Shown here: positions 25,831 to 34,182 of the stretch, piece by piece
How positions within the stretch are numbered: the stretch's first letter is position 1
Layout of the letters: each line of letters begins with the position of its first letter
NCBI GenBank assembly: GCA_012515515.1
Contig: JAAYYE010000009.1
Location: 1 to 35,817, forward strand
Origin: Minisyncoccota bacterium
Lineage (GTDB): Bacteria; Patescibacteriota; Microgenomatia; UBA1400; PJMF01
Direction: 5' to 3'
DNA length: 35,817 nt
The notes under the pieces: model-generated
What the model saw: only the letters and a program-made list of their open reading frames with translations
What the model was told of the DNA's origin: nothing
The model's database searches: none
Made by a program: the position numbers and the translations under genes

Positions 25831-26937
25831 AGCCCAAAAAGTTAAGCTTGTCATAGCTTGAGTCATATTATTATTGAATAAGCTGTGGACAAGCAGAGCA
25901 ATTAATAGACTGATTTGCCAATGATGTTTATGCTCCCACTCTTGTTTAAATTCTCTGATTAGTAAAAGTAAAATCAAAGAAGTACCAAAAATTCCAAAAC
26001 CGTTATATAGAAAAATTAGAAAATTATCAGCAAAGCGGGCGTGACTAATACTGCCCTCTTGATTAATTTGATATTGGGGAGAAAAAGGTCCTTGGCCAAA
26101 GAAAATAGCTGGACCCCGATTGCTGCTTAAATATTGTTGAGCACTAGTCATTCTTGCCGAAATTGAACTAACTCGTGTTAAATTTACCCCTTCTCCGCCA
26201 CTTTTTTTGGGTAAAAAGGGGATGAAAACAATGAATAAAAGTAAGGAGAAACTAATAAATAATTTAGTGATTTTTTGACTATTGATTATTAAATAGATGC
26301 CAGCCAGCAGCAAACTCAAATAACTTGCTCTTGAGTAAGTTAATGCTAGGCCGACTAAAAACAATAAGGCTAAGAAAATATTCTTTTTATCAAGATTTTT
26401 TTGCTTAAAATAATATAAACAATTAAACGCTAGAATCAATCCAGTGAAATTAGGATCAAGCAGTGTGGAAGCGAGTCGATAAAAATGATCATCATAACCT
26501 AAATGATAAAGACTAGTTAAATCTGGTAAAAGAAAATACTGCAACAAGCCCAGAATTAAAATCAAGAAGGAGGCAGACAAAAAGACATTGAGATTTTTTT
26601 TCTTAGTAAAGTTTTGCTTTAAGAGCAAAATAAATAAAAAATAGGCCACAGCTCGAGCCATATATAAAAAACTAGTCAATTGGAAGCGATTTTGATAAAT
26701 TGCGTAGCTAATTGCTAAAAAAACATTAACAATTAGTAAGAAAAGTATTTTTTTATTAATTTTATTAATTTTTTTTAACTTTTTAATAATATTTTTTAAA
26801 CTATTAAAATTAAATAATAGGTAGGCAATTAGTAAAAAATCGTGTAAATAAACAGCTATTGTTTCTGTCAGATGAATTTTACCCAACTCTCCCCCAGCAA
26901 GAAATAATAAAAGACTAATTAAGAAAATATTTTTCAT
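25819..26937 (-). CDS. O-antigen ligase/polymerase-like polytopic membrane protein
   Basis: About 10 hydrophobic segments; 'LTYSRASYLSLLLAGIYLI' and a large loop with 'RVSSISARMTSAQQYLSSNRGPAIFFGQGPFSP', as in Wzy_C/O-antigen ligases. Confidence 0.75.
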   Translation of the reverse strand: MKNIFLISLLLFLAGGELGKIHLTETIAVYLHDFLLIAYLLFNFNSLKNIIKKLKKINKINKKILFLLIVNVFLAISYAIYQNRFQLTSFLYMARAVAYFLFILLLKQNFTKKKNLNVFLSASFLILILGLLQYFLLPDLTSLYHLGYDDHFYRLASTLLDPNFTGLILAFNCLYYFKQKNLDKKNIFLALLFLVGLALTYSRASYLSLLLAGIYLIINSQKITKLFISFSLLLFIVFIPFLPKKSGGEGVNLTRVSSISARMTSAQQYLSSNRGPAIFFGQGPFSPQYQINQEGSISHARFADNFLIFLYNGFGIFGTSLILLLLIREFKQEWEHKHHWQISLLIALLVHSLFNNNMTQAMTSLTFWAFYL

Positions 26938-27703
26938 AAAGATAAATTCTAACCAGTAAAGAATGAATACTCATTAGCCAAGCATAACATAAGCCAGCAA
27001 AACCATCTAAAAAACCTAATTTTAGCCAATAATTAAGTAAAAATTTACCCATTGGATAAAATATAGCTTGTAAAATAATTTTTGTCTTTGTGTAAGGAAT
27101 GTTCTGAGCAAAACGATAATTTGCTTCAAGTTGGGCGTATTGATCAACACTCAGCAGAAAATTGGCTAAATTTTGATGAGAGAAATGCTTAATGATTAAA
27201 TTGCTCTTTTTAACTTGACCAGTAATTTGCGCGACTTCATGAACTTGACGATCATATTTAATAGCATTAACTCTAGCTAAACGCGGACTATAATAATTGC
27301 CCGTTTCGCCAAACTTCAGTTTTCGCTGGTGAAAATAGTCAATTCTTTTGAGCAGATAAGCATCCACCAGCTCATCATTAAGTAGCTCTGCCAACTGCTT
27401 CAAATTTTCTTGACTCAGAATTTCATCACTATCCAAAAACATTAACCAAGGAGTACTTACTTTTTTGATCATTTTGTTGCGAAGAGCGGCAAAATCAGTG
27501 ATGGGATTTTTTCTAAAAATTAGACGAAAGTTGAGCTGAGGGTTGAGTTTTTTTAATTTTTTTTCTAATGCTTGCCAATCATTGGCGCTTTCTTGATCTA
27601 AGACAATGATTTGCTCAGCAAAAGCAACACTCATCAAAGCTTGTTCAAAAAGTTGATCTTGCCGATCATTTAAAACAATGATGCTTAAATTTTTGATTCG
27701 CAT
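26915..27703 (-). CDS. Glycosyltransferase family 2
   Basis: 'LSIIVLNDRQDQLFEQALMSVAFAEQIIVLDQESANDW', 'STPWLMFLDSDEILSQENLKQL' (DSDE), 'VHEVAQI'; resembles LPS/heptose-type GT2 enzymes. Confidence 0.87.
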   Translation of the reverse strand: MRIKNLSIIVLNDRQDQLFEQALMSVAFAEQIIVLDQESANDWQALEKKLKKLNPQLNFRLIFRKNPITDFAALRNKMIKKVSTPWLMFLDSDEILSQENLKQLAELLNDELVDAYLLKRIDYFHQRKLKFGETGNYYSPRLARVNAIKYDRQVHEVAQITGQVKKSNLIIKHFSHQNLANFLLSVDQYAQLEANYRFAQNIPYTKTKIILQAIFYPMGKFLLNYWLKLGFLDGFAGLCYAWLMSIHSLLVRIYLYEKYFLN

Positions 27704-28920
27704 GTACTCTTTTTCAGAGAAATTAGACTGATAGGAAAGCTAATAACCCTGGCTATTAGAATGCCCAAACAAGCACCAAATAAACCATAAGTTGGCGTCA
27801 GCAAAAAGATTGCCAGCAACATTAAGATTAAAGAAACAGTCAAATGCAAATTCATGGAGAAATATTTTTTTTGAGCAATAAGGAAGGCATAAACAATATT
27901 CACAACACTGTGTACTAGGCCCGCGAGGATTAAAACTGGCAAAACCTGACTGGCCTCTATCCATTGATCACCCAAAACCACCTTCACAAAAAATTCAGGC
28001 CAAATAATTAAAGGCAAACTAAACAACAAAGTGATCAGCAGGGTGCTAAAAACAGATTTTTTGAAAGCTTGTTTTAAACGAGCTTCTTCTTGCTCTCGAT
28101 GGAGGTTGGCAAAAACCGGCATTAAACCATGGTGAGCAGCCTTAGAAAGCTCATAATTGACTTTATGACTCAAAGAATAGGCATTATGATAAATGCCTAG
28201 TTGATGAGAATTAAGCAATTTACCAATCACAAAATCATCTGCGTTATCATTCAAATAAGAAAACAAGCTTGCCAAAGCCAAAGATTTAGCATTTTTAAAA
28301 ATATAGCGCCCGCGATTCACATGATAATGAAATCGCGGGCGCTCTTTATTCATTAGGAATGAAATAATAACTTCAAATACGGCTGCCAGAATGACACCGC
28401 CAACCAAGCCCCAGACTGTTTTTAAGATCAGCACTAAAATAATTTGTAATATAAGTTCAGCTGCTAAATGAAGAGCTTGATACAAGCCTTCCTTAGTGAA
28501 ATTAAAGTTTTTTTGCCACTGAGCCACAGCTGGATTGATAAAACCCTTAATAATTGGCACCAAGGCTGCTGCCCTGATCAGCGGTAACAATAATGCTTCT
28601 TGATAAAAATTGCTCAAAAATGAGGCTAATAGCCACATAATTAAGCCAATGATTAAGCCACGAAAAATAGCAATCACCCAAGCAGTGTCCAGAAAATAAT
28701 TAATATCTTTTTTAGATTGAACGATAGTGGTATTAATTCCAGTTTGCGTAAAACTTTCAGTTAAACCTAGGGCAATCATGACCAAAGAAAACAATCCAAA
28801 ATCACTGGGCTTGAGTAATCTAGCCAACACCACAATTTTTACAAAATTAATGACAAAAACAAAAACCTTTTGCAAACTCTGAACAGAGAAACCAATAATG
28901 GCGTGTCGCTGATAACCCAT
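27685..28920 (-). CDS. Oligosaccharide flippase (Wzx-like, MOP/MVF superfamily)
   Basis: 'KIVVLARLLKPSDFGLFSLVMIALGLTESFTQTGINTTIVQSKKD' N-terminus and polytopic topology. Confidence 0.9.
   Translation of the reverse strand: MGYQRHAIIGFSVQSLQKVFVFVINFVKIVVLARLLKPSDFGLFSLVMIALGLTESFTQTGINTTIVQSKKDINYFLDTAWVIAIFRGLIIGLIMWLLASFLSNFYQEALLLPLIRAAALVPIIKGFINPAVAQWQKNFNFTKEGLYQALHLAAELILQIILVLILKTVWGLVGGVILAAVFEVIISFLMNKERPRFHYHVNRGRYIFKNAKSLALASLFSYLNDNADDFVIGKLLNSHQLGIYHNAYSLSHKVNYELSKAAHHGLMPVFANLHREQEEARLKQAFKKSVFSTLLITLLFSLPLIIWPEFFVKVVLGDQWIEASQVLPVLILAGLVHSVVNIVYAFLIAQKKYFSMNLHLTVSLILMLLAIFLLTPTYGLFGACLGILIARVISFPISLISLKKSTCESKI
28305..28343. other. Perfect 13-bp inverted repeat inside the flippase CDS
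   Basis: AGCGCCCGCGATT (28305-28317), 13-nt loop, AATCGCGGGCGCT (28331-28343). Confidence 0.95.
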
Positions 28921-28948
28921 AGCTTAATTATAAAGCAATCTTTTCCAC

Positions 28949-28978
28949 TTGCCAGTTGCTAAGTGGCGGCGTTAAAAT
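28949..28978 (+). promoter_or_regulatory. Predicted lepB promoter; its -35 overlaps the -35 of the divergent flippase promoter
   Basis: Plus: TTGCCA (28949-28954), 18 bp, TAAAAT (28973-28978). Minus: CTGGCA (complement of 28950-28955), TATAAT (complement of 28927-28932). Confidence 0.5.
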
Positions 28979-28986
28979 AGATGTTT

Positions 28987-29577
28987 ATGACAAAAGTTTT
29001 GGGAAAAATTGCTGGTGGTTTTTTAGACCTCGTAGAAACGGTGGCTATTTCCTTATCGATTTTTTTGGTAGTTTATCTAGTGATCATGCAGCCACATCAA
29101 GTAAATGGTCAATCAATGGTGCCCAATTTTCAACATGGCGAACATGTGATGACCGATAAAATATCTTATAAATTTCGGGAACCGAGACGCGGTGAAGTAG
29201 TGGTTTTTCATGCTCCGCCCGCAGCCGAGTGTGTTGAAGGCACCGGTTGTGATTTTATTAAACGAATTATTGCCCTACCAGGCGATCGGGTGGCAGTTCG
29301 AGATAATGCCATTTGGGTTAATGGTCAAAAATTAATTGAATCATACATCCCTGCTAATTTTGAAATCTCTCCAGGGAGAGCGACCCTCAATGAAGAAATT
29401 TATTTGGGTGCCGACGAATATTTTGTTTCTGGTGACAATCGTCCCCATTCTAGTGATTCCCGATCTTGGGGAGCAATTAAAAAAAGTGATATTGTTGGTC
29501 GAGTTTTCTTGCGCTATTGGCCTTTAAACGAGATTTCCTTAATTGAAAAAGTTGAATATCTGACGAATTTTAATTAA
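28987..29577 (+). CDS. lepB: Signal peptidase I
   Basis: 'VNGQSMVPNFQHGEHVMTDKI' (catalytic Ser), 'DFIKRIIALPGDRVAV' (catalytic Lys), 'YFVSGDNRPHSSDSRSWGAI'. Start possibly ATG 28987 rather than 28981. Confidence 0.95.
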   Translation: MTKVLGKIAGGFLDLVETVAISLSIFLVVYLVIMQPHQVNGQSMVPNFQHGEHVMTDKISYKFREPRRGEVVVFHAPPAAECVEGTGCDFIKRIIALPGDRVAVRDNAIWVNGQKLIESYIPANFEISPGRATLNEEIYLGADEYFVSGDNRPHSSDSRSWGAIKKSDIVGRVFLRYWPLNEISLIEKVEYLTNFN

Positions 29578-29635
29578 ATTTTATTTCTTGCTCATCTTTC
29601 ATCTCATAATTGATTATAATAGTTTTATATTACCC

Positions 29636-29665
29636 TTGAGATTTTTCTTAAATAACAAGTACAAT
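29636..29665 (+). promoter_or_regulatory. Predicted murB promoter
   Basis: TTGAGA (29636-29641), 18 bp, TACAAT (29660-29665); ATG at 29674. Confidence 0.5.
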
Positions 29666-29673
29666 AGGCAGTA

Positions 29674-30660
29674 ATGACGAATAATCAAAGATTAGTAAAA
29701 GCTAAATTTCCTGATTTGGACTGGTCTTTTAATTATCCTTTAGCGGAATCAAGTTATTTTAAACTGGGGGGCTTAGCAGAAATTTATTATAAAGTTAAAG
29801 ATCAGCTACTGCTCAAAAAAATCCTAGTCTTTTGTGAGCAAGAACGGATCCCTTGGAAAATTGTCGGTGGTTTAAGTAATTTAGTCATAGCAGATGCGGG
29901 AGTGAGTGGCTTAGTTTTACAAATCGCTGTTAGAGATTTTCAAGTGCTTAGCGATCAAGAAGATGCAGTAGTTTTTAGAGCAGCAACGGGCATAAAAACC
30001 AGTCAGCTGGTTAGCAAGGCAGTTAATCTTGGCGGAACTGGTTTGGAGGGTTTTATTGGCGTTCCAGGTACTTTGGGAGGAGCTATTTACAATAATGCTC
30101 ATTATCTCAAGGCGTTGATTGGCGATTATGTAGAAAGTGTTGTTGCGTTTCACGTGAAACATAATAAAGAAATTATCTTTTCACGTGAAATGTGCAAGTT
30201 TGCTTATGAACACTCGGTGTTTCAAGAGGATCCACAGCTGGTCATTTTAGCTGCAACTTTTTCTTTACGCAAAGATCAGCCAGACGTTATTAAAGAAAAG
30301 TTACTCCAAGCTCAAGAACATCGACAACAGACGCAGCCCTTACATCTGCCCAGTTCTGGTTGTATTTTTCGCAATCCTCCCAACACCGATGAGTTGCGAC
30401 AACTTTTTCCACAGTTCGCTCAAAGGGAGTTTATTCCTGCAGGCTTCTTAATTGATCAAGCCGGGCTGAAAAATCAACAAGTGGGAGCCATTGTGGTGAG
30501 TGACAAACACGCTGCCTTTTTGGTCAATATGAGTGAAGAACTGCAATTACCCGCTAAAGCTCAGGATGTTAAAAAACTAATTGCGCAAATTCAGCTAGCA
30601 GTAAAAAAACAATTTAAAGTAGAATTAAAAGAAGAAATATTTTATCTTGGTCAAGATTAA
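29674..30660 (+). CDS. murB: UDP-N-acetylenolpyruvoylglucosamine reductase
   Basis: 'GGLSNLVIADAGVSGLVLQI', 'GLEGFIGVPGTLGGAIYNNAHY', 'LPSSGCIFRNP', 'AGFLIDQAGLKNQQVGAIVVSDKHAAFLVN'. Confidence 0.96.
   Translation: MTNNQRLVKAKFPDLDWSFNYPLAESSYFKLGGLAEIYYKVKDQLLLKKILVFCEQERIPWKIVGGLSNLVIADAGVSGLVLQIAVRDFQVLSDQEDAVVFRAATGIKTSQLVSKAVNLGGTGLEGFIGVPGTLGGAIYNNAHYLKALIGDYVESVVAFHVKHNKEIIFSREMCKFAYEHSVFQEDPQLVILAATFSLRKDQPDVIKEKLLQAQEHRQQTQPLHLPSSGCIFRNPPNTDELRQLFPQFAQREFIPAGFLIDQAGLKNQQVGAIVVSDKHAAFLVNMSEELQLPAKAQDVKKLIAQIQLAVKKQFKVELKEEIFYLGQD
30146..30192. promoter_or_regulatory. Two parS-like palindromes (candidate ParB binding sites)
   Basis: CGTTTCACGTGAAACA (30146-30161; 15/16 to Bacillus-type parS TGTTTCACGTGAAACA) and TTTCACGTGAAA core at 30179-30190. 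Confidence 0.65.
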
Positions 30661-30702
30661 ATTAATCATGATTAAAAAATTAATAATACAAAGAAAGCAA
30701 AT

Positions 30703-32052
30703 ATGGGTGTAAATGCTAAAGCAGCTTTTTATATTCAAGGTGGGACGCCTTTGCATGGCAGCGTCAGAGTTGGCGGGGCAAAAAATGCTTCATATAAGCT
30801 GATGATTGCTTCTTTATTGGGTAGTCAGGAAAGTCGCTTATTAAATTTGCCTAATATTGCTGATGTGGAAATGGTCAAGCAAGTGATCAATGAATTGGGA
30901 GCCAGAGCTTATAACGCAGGCGAGCATAATCTGTTTATTGATCCACAAAATTTTCGTTTTAGTCGAGTGGATGGTCAATATGGTAAAAGTTCGCGAGCTT
31001 CATCCCTGTTTTTGCCGGTTTTGTTAGCCAAATTTGGCGAAGCGGCAGTGCCGCTACCCGGTGGTGATCAAATTGGCAAGCGACCATTAGAGCGCCACCT
31101 TCAAGGTCTAGAAAAGATGGGCGTGGTTTTTTCCCAAGAAGACGATATTTTATTAGCCAAAATTAAGAATAATGATCGTAAAAAAAGATTAAAGGCTTGT
31201 CATTACAAGTTTGAAAAAAATACTCATACTGGCACAGAAACGTTAATTATGGCTGCGGTTTTGGCAGAGGGAAAAACTATTCTTGAAAATGCCGCGCTCG
31301 AGCCAGAAATAGATGATCTGATTGTTTTTCTCAATGCTATGGGCGCTAAAATTCGCCGACGTTCTTTTCGCACAATTGAGATTGAGGGTGTAGAACGACT
31401 TGGTGGAGCTATTCATCGAGTGATGCCTGATCGTAATGAAGCGGTCAGTTATGCTTGTGCGGCCTTAATTACTCGAGGAGATATTGTCGTAGAAAATGCC
31501 GTGCATAAAGATTTAACGGCTTTTTTGGAAAAACTTGATGAGCTGGGAGCTGGTTACGAAATTGGCAATTATGGTATTCGCTTTTTTTATAAAGGTGCCT
31601 TGCAAGCGACTGATATCGAAACGGAAATCCATCCTGGTTTTATGACCGACTGGCAGCCTTTGTTCGCGACTCTACTCTGTTTAGCCCACGGTCAAAGTGT
31701 TATTCATGAAACCGTGATGCAGAGTCGTTTTCAATATGTTGACCACCTCAAACAAATGGGAGCAAAAATTGAATATTTTAATCCAGAAGTAAAATATCCT
31801 GAAAAAACTTATAATTTTAATTGGTCAGATAATCGTAGCAGCGATCAACACGCCATCAGAATTACTGGCCCTTGTGATTTTAAGGGAGGGACATTTGAAA
31901 TTCATGATTTGCGGGCTGGAGCAACGATTTTATTAGCAGCCATTGCGGCCAAAGGCGAAACAATCTTAACAAATATTGAACAGATTGAACGAGGCTACCA
32001 AGAAATTGATCAAAAATTGATATCAATGGGAGCCAGAATCGAAAGGAAATAA
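30703..32052 (+). CDS. murA: UDP-N-acetylglucosamine 1-carboxyvinyltransferase, Asp-type active site
   Basis: 'LHGSVRVGGAKNASYKLMIASLL', 'LPGGDQIGKRPLERHLQGLEKMG', 'EIDDLIVFLNAMGAKI', 'HPGFMTDWQPLFATLLCLA', 'DLRAGATILLAAIAA'. Confidence 0.95.
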   Translation: MGVNAKAAFYIQGGTPLHGSVRVGGAKNASYKLMIASLLGSQESRLLNLPNIADVEMVKQVINELGARAYNAGEHNLFIDPQNFRFSRVDGQYGKSSRASSLFLPVLLAKFGEAAVPLPGGDQIGKRPLERHLQGLEKMGVVFSQEDDILLAKIKNNDRKKRLKACHYKFEKNTHTGTETLIMAAVLAEGKTILENAALEPEIDDLIVFLNAMGAKIRRRSFRTIEIEGVERLGGAIHRVMPDRNEAVSYACAALITRGDIVVENAVHKDLTAFLEKLDELGAGYEIGNYGIRFFYKGALQATDIETEIHPGFMTDWQPLFATLLCLAHGQSVIHETVMQSRFQYVDHLKQMGAKIEYFNPEVKYPEKTYNFNWSDNRSSDQHAIRITGPCDFKGGTFEIHDLRAGATILLAAIAAKGETILTNIEQIERGYQEIDQKLISMGARIERK

Positions 32053-32053
32053 T

Positions 32054-33097
32054 ATGGGGTCACTTGTTTTATTTTTAGGAATTTTATTATTTTCCTTTAT
32101 TTTGACCAGCATGGTAGTAGTGCCATTTATTAATTTGCTTTATCGATTAAAATTTCGTCGTGCTCAACAAAAAACCACTGATGCTTTTGGCAAAAGGACG
32201 CCAATTTTTGATAAATTTCATCGAGGCAAAGCAGGAGTGCCAGTTGGTGGAGGCTTATTAATTATTGTTTTGGTGTCGATTTTGTTTGCTTTGATGATTC
32301 CTCTTTTGGAATATTTTGGTATTGAGATCACTTCTTTACATCAAAATAGCCAAGTTGAAGTTCAGGTTTTATTTTTTACTTTTTTATCTTTTGCTCTGCT
32401 TGGTTTGTATGATGATATTAAAAAATTTTTTGCCTTTGAAAAAAGTAAATTTTTTGGTTTAAGATTGCGCCAAAAATTATTACTGCAAATAATTTTAGCC
32501 CTCATCATCTCTTGCATGCTCTATTTTCGCTTGGGCATTTCAATTTTACATATTCCTTTCATTGGGACTTTTGAATTGTCTTGGGGCTATATTCCTTTTG
32601 CCACTTTTGTTATCGTTGCTTTTACCAACGCGGTTAATATTACAGATGGTTTAGATGGCTTGGCTTCTGGTTTATTGATGGTGGCTTTATTTGGTTTGTG
32701 GATTTTGTCTTCCAGTATTTTAGATGTGCCTTTGTCAGTATTTATTGCTTTATGGCTGGGTTCTTTAATTTCTTTTCTGTATTTCAACATCTATCCAGCT
32801 CGCTTATTTATGGGGGATGTTGGCTCACTGGCTTTTGGGGCGACACTGGCTGTGGTTGGTTTGCTATTGGGCAAAGTCTTTACCCTGATCATTATTGGTT
32901 TTATTTTTGTGCTAGAAATATTTAGTTCCTTAGTCCAACTGCTAGCGAAAAAATATTTTAAAAAGAAAATTTTGCCAGCAGCTCCTCTGCACTTAACTCT
33001 GCAAGAACGCGGTTGGGACGAGCCAAAAATTGTCCAACGAGCCTGGTTAATACAAATTATGCTAACTCTTTTTGGCTTGTGGTTGGCTTTTATTTAA
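32054..33097 (+). CDS. mraY: Phospho-N-acetylmuramoyl-pentapeptide transferase
   Basis: 'GLYDDIKKF', 'NAVNITDGLDGLASGLL', 'FNIYPARLFMGDVGSLAFGATLAVVGLL', polytopic; 'ERGWDEPKIVQRAWLI' C-terminal motif. Confidence 0.95.
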   Translation: MGSLVLFLGILLFSFILTSMVVVPFINLLYRLKFRRAQQKTTDAFGKRTPIFDKFHRGKAGVPVGGGLLIIVLVSILFALMIPLLEYFGIEITSLHQNSQVEVQVLFFTFLSFALLGLYDDIKKFFAFEKSKFFGLRLRQKLLLQIILALIISCMLYFRLGISILHIPFIGTFELSWGYIPFATFVIVAFTNAVNITDGLDGLASGLLMVALFGLWILSSSILDVPLSVFIALWLGSLISFLYFNIYPARLFMGDVGSLAFGATLAVVGLLLGKVFTLIIIGFIFVLEIFSSLVQLLAKKYFKKKILPAAPLHLTLQERGWDEPKIVQRAWLIQIMLTLFGLWLAFI

Positions 33098-33101
33098 ATT
33101 A

Positions 33102-34178
33102 ATGTCAAAAGCAAATTGGCGCTTTACTGTTTTAGTGATGATACTAGCTTTTACTGGTTTGTTTTTTTTATTTGAAGCATCAACTGTTCAGAGCGTTAAA
33201 TTATTTGATCATCCTTATCATTTTGTGACTCAGCAGGCCAAGTGGCTGGGTTTAGCTTTTCTTTTGGCAATTTTTGCCTATTTTATTAATTTGAGAATTT
33301 TTCAGAAACTTTCATTAATCCTGTATTTTTTAGCTTTAATTTTATTAGCCTTGCCCCTAATACCAGGATTGGGCATCACTCTCAACGGAGCTAGTCGCTG
33401 GATAAATGTTTTCGGCTACACTTTTCAACCGGTAGAAATTTTTAAATTTTTTTTCATTAATTTTTATGCCAGTTTATTGGCTAAAAAAACTAACATTTTA
33501 AGTTTTTTGTTTTTTCTGATTTGGCCCAGTTTAATTTTACTATTACAGCCTGATTTTGGTTCGCTATTGGTCTTATTTTTTAGCGCGATGATCATGTTTT
33601 TTTTGTCGAATGTAGACATTAAACTGTTTATTTCAGTGCTAGCTGGATCACTAATTTTGGGTCTGGTAGCAATTTTACTAATTCCCTATCGACGAGAACG
33701 CTTATTAACCTTCATTAATCGAGATGTTAATGTGCAAAATGAGGCCTATCATAGTCACCAGGTGCTACTGGCCCTAGGGAGCGGCTCTTGGTTTGGTCGG
33801 GGTATTGGCAATTCTCAACAAAAATACGCCTATGTGCCAGAAGCCAGTAGCGATTCGATTTTTGCTATTATTGCTGAGGAGATTGGTTTTATTGGCTCTT
33901 CAGTAATTGTGTTGATGTTTGCCGCCTATTTCTTTTTTGCAGAGAGAATGATTAAAGATAAAAAATTAAATAAGTATCAATATCTTTTGTTTTATGGGAT
34001 TTTAGCTTGGATTCTTGCTCATTTTTTGTTTAATTTGGGGGCTGTGGTGGCAATTTTACCATTAAGTGGCATGCCTTTACCTTTTTTCTCTCAAGGAGGT
34101 TCATCTTTAATTAGCATGTTTTTTGTGAGTGCCATTTTACTAAATATTAGTAAAAGCAATAGCAAAGTGTTAAGATAA
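33102..34178 (+). CDS. ftsW: FtsW/RodA/SpoVE (SEDS) family peptidoglycan glycosyltransferase
   Basis: 'NGASRWINVFGYTFQPVEIFKFFFINFYASLLAKK', 'LLQPDFGSLLVLFFSAM', 'GMPLPFFSQGGSSLISMFF'. Start at ATG 33102. Confidence 0.93.
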   Translation: MSKANWRFTVLVMILAFTGLFFLFEASTVQSVKLFDHPYHFVTQQAKWLGLAFLLAIFAYFINLRIFQKLSLILYFLALILLALPLIPGLGITLNGASRWINVFGYTFQPVEIFKFFFINFYASLLAKKTNILSFLFFLIWPSLILLLQPDFGSLLVLFFSAMIMFFLSNVDIKLFISVLAGSLILGLVAILLIPYRRERLLTFINRDVNVQNEAYHSHQVLLALGSGSWFGRGIGNSQQKYAYVPEASSDSIFAIIAEEIGFIGSSVIVLMFAAYFFFAERMIKDKKLNKYQYLLFYGILAWILAHFLFNLGAVVAILPLSGMPLPFFSQGGSSLISMFFVSAILLNISKSNSKVLR

Positions 34179-34182
34179 AATT

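Noticed and set aside
30703-32052. MurA as a dead or divergent non-enzymatic EPSP-family protein because Cys is missing
   Set aside because: Asp-type MurAs are active in other bacteria and the other conserved motifs are intact.
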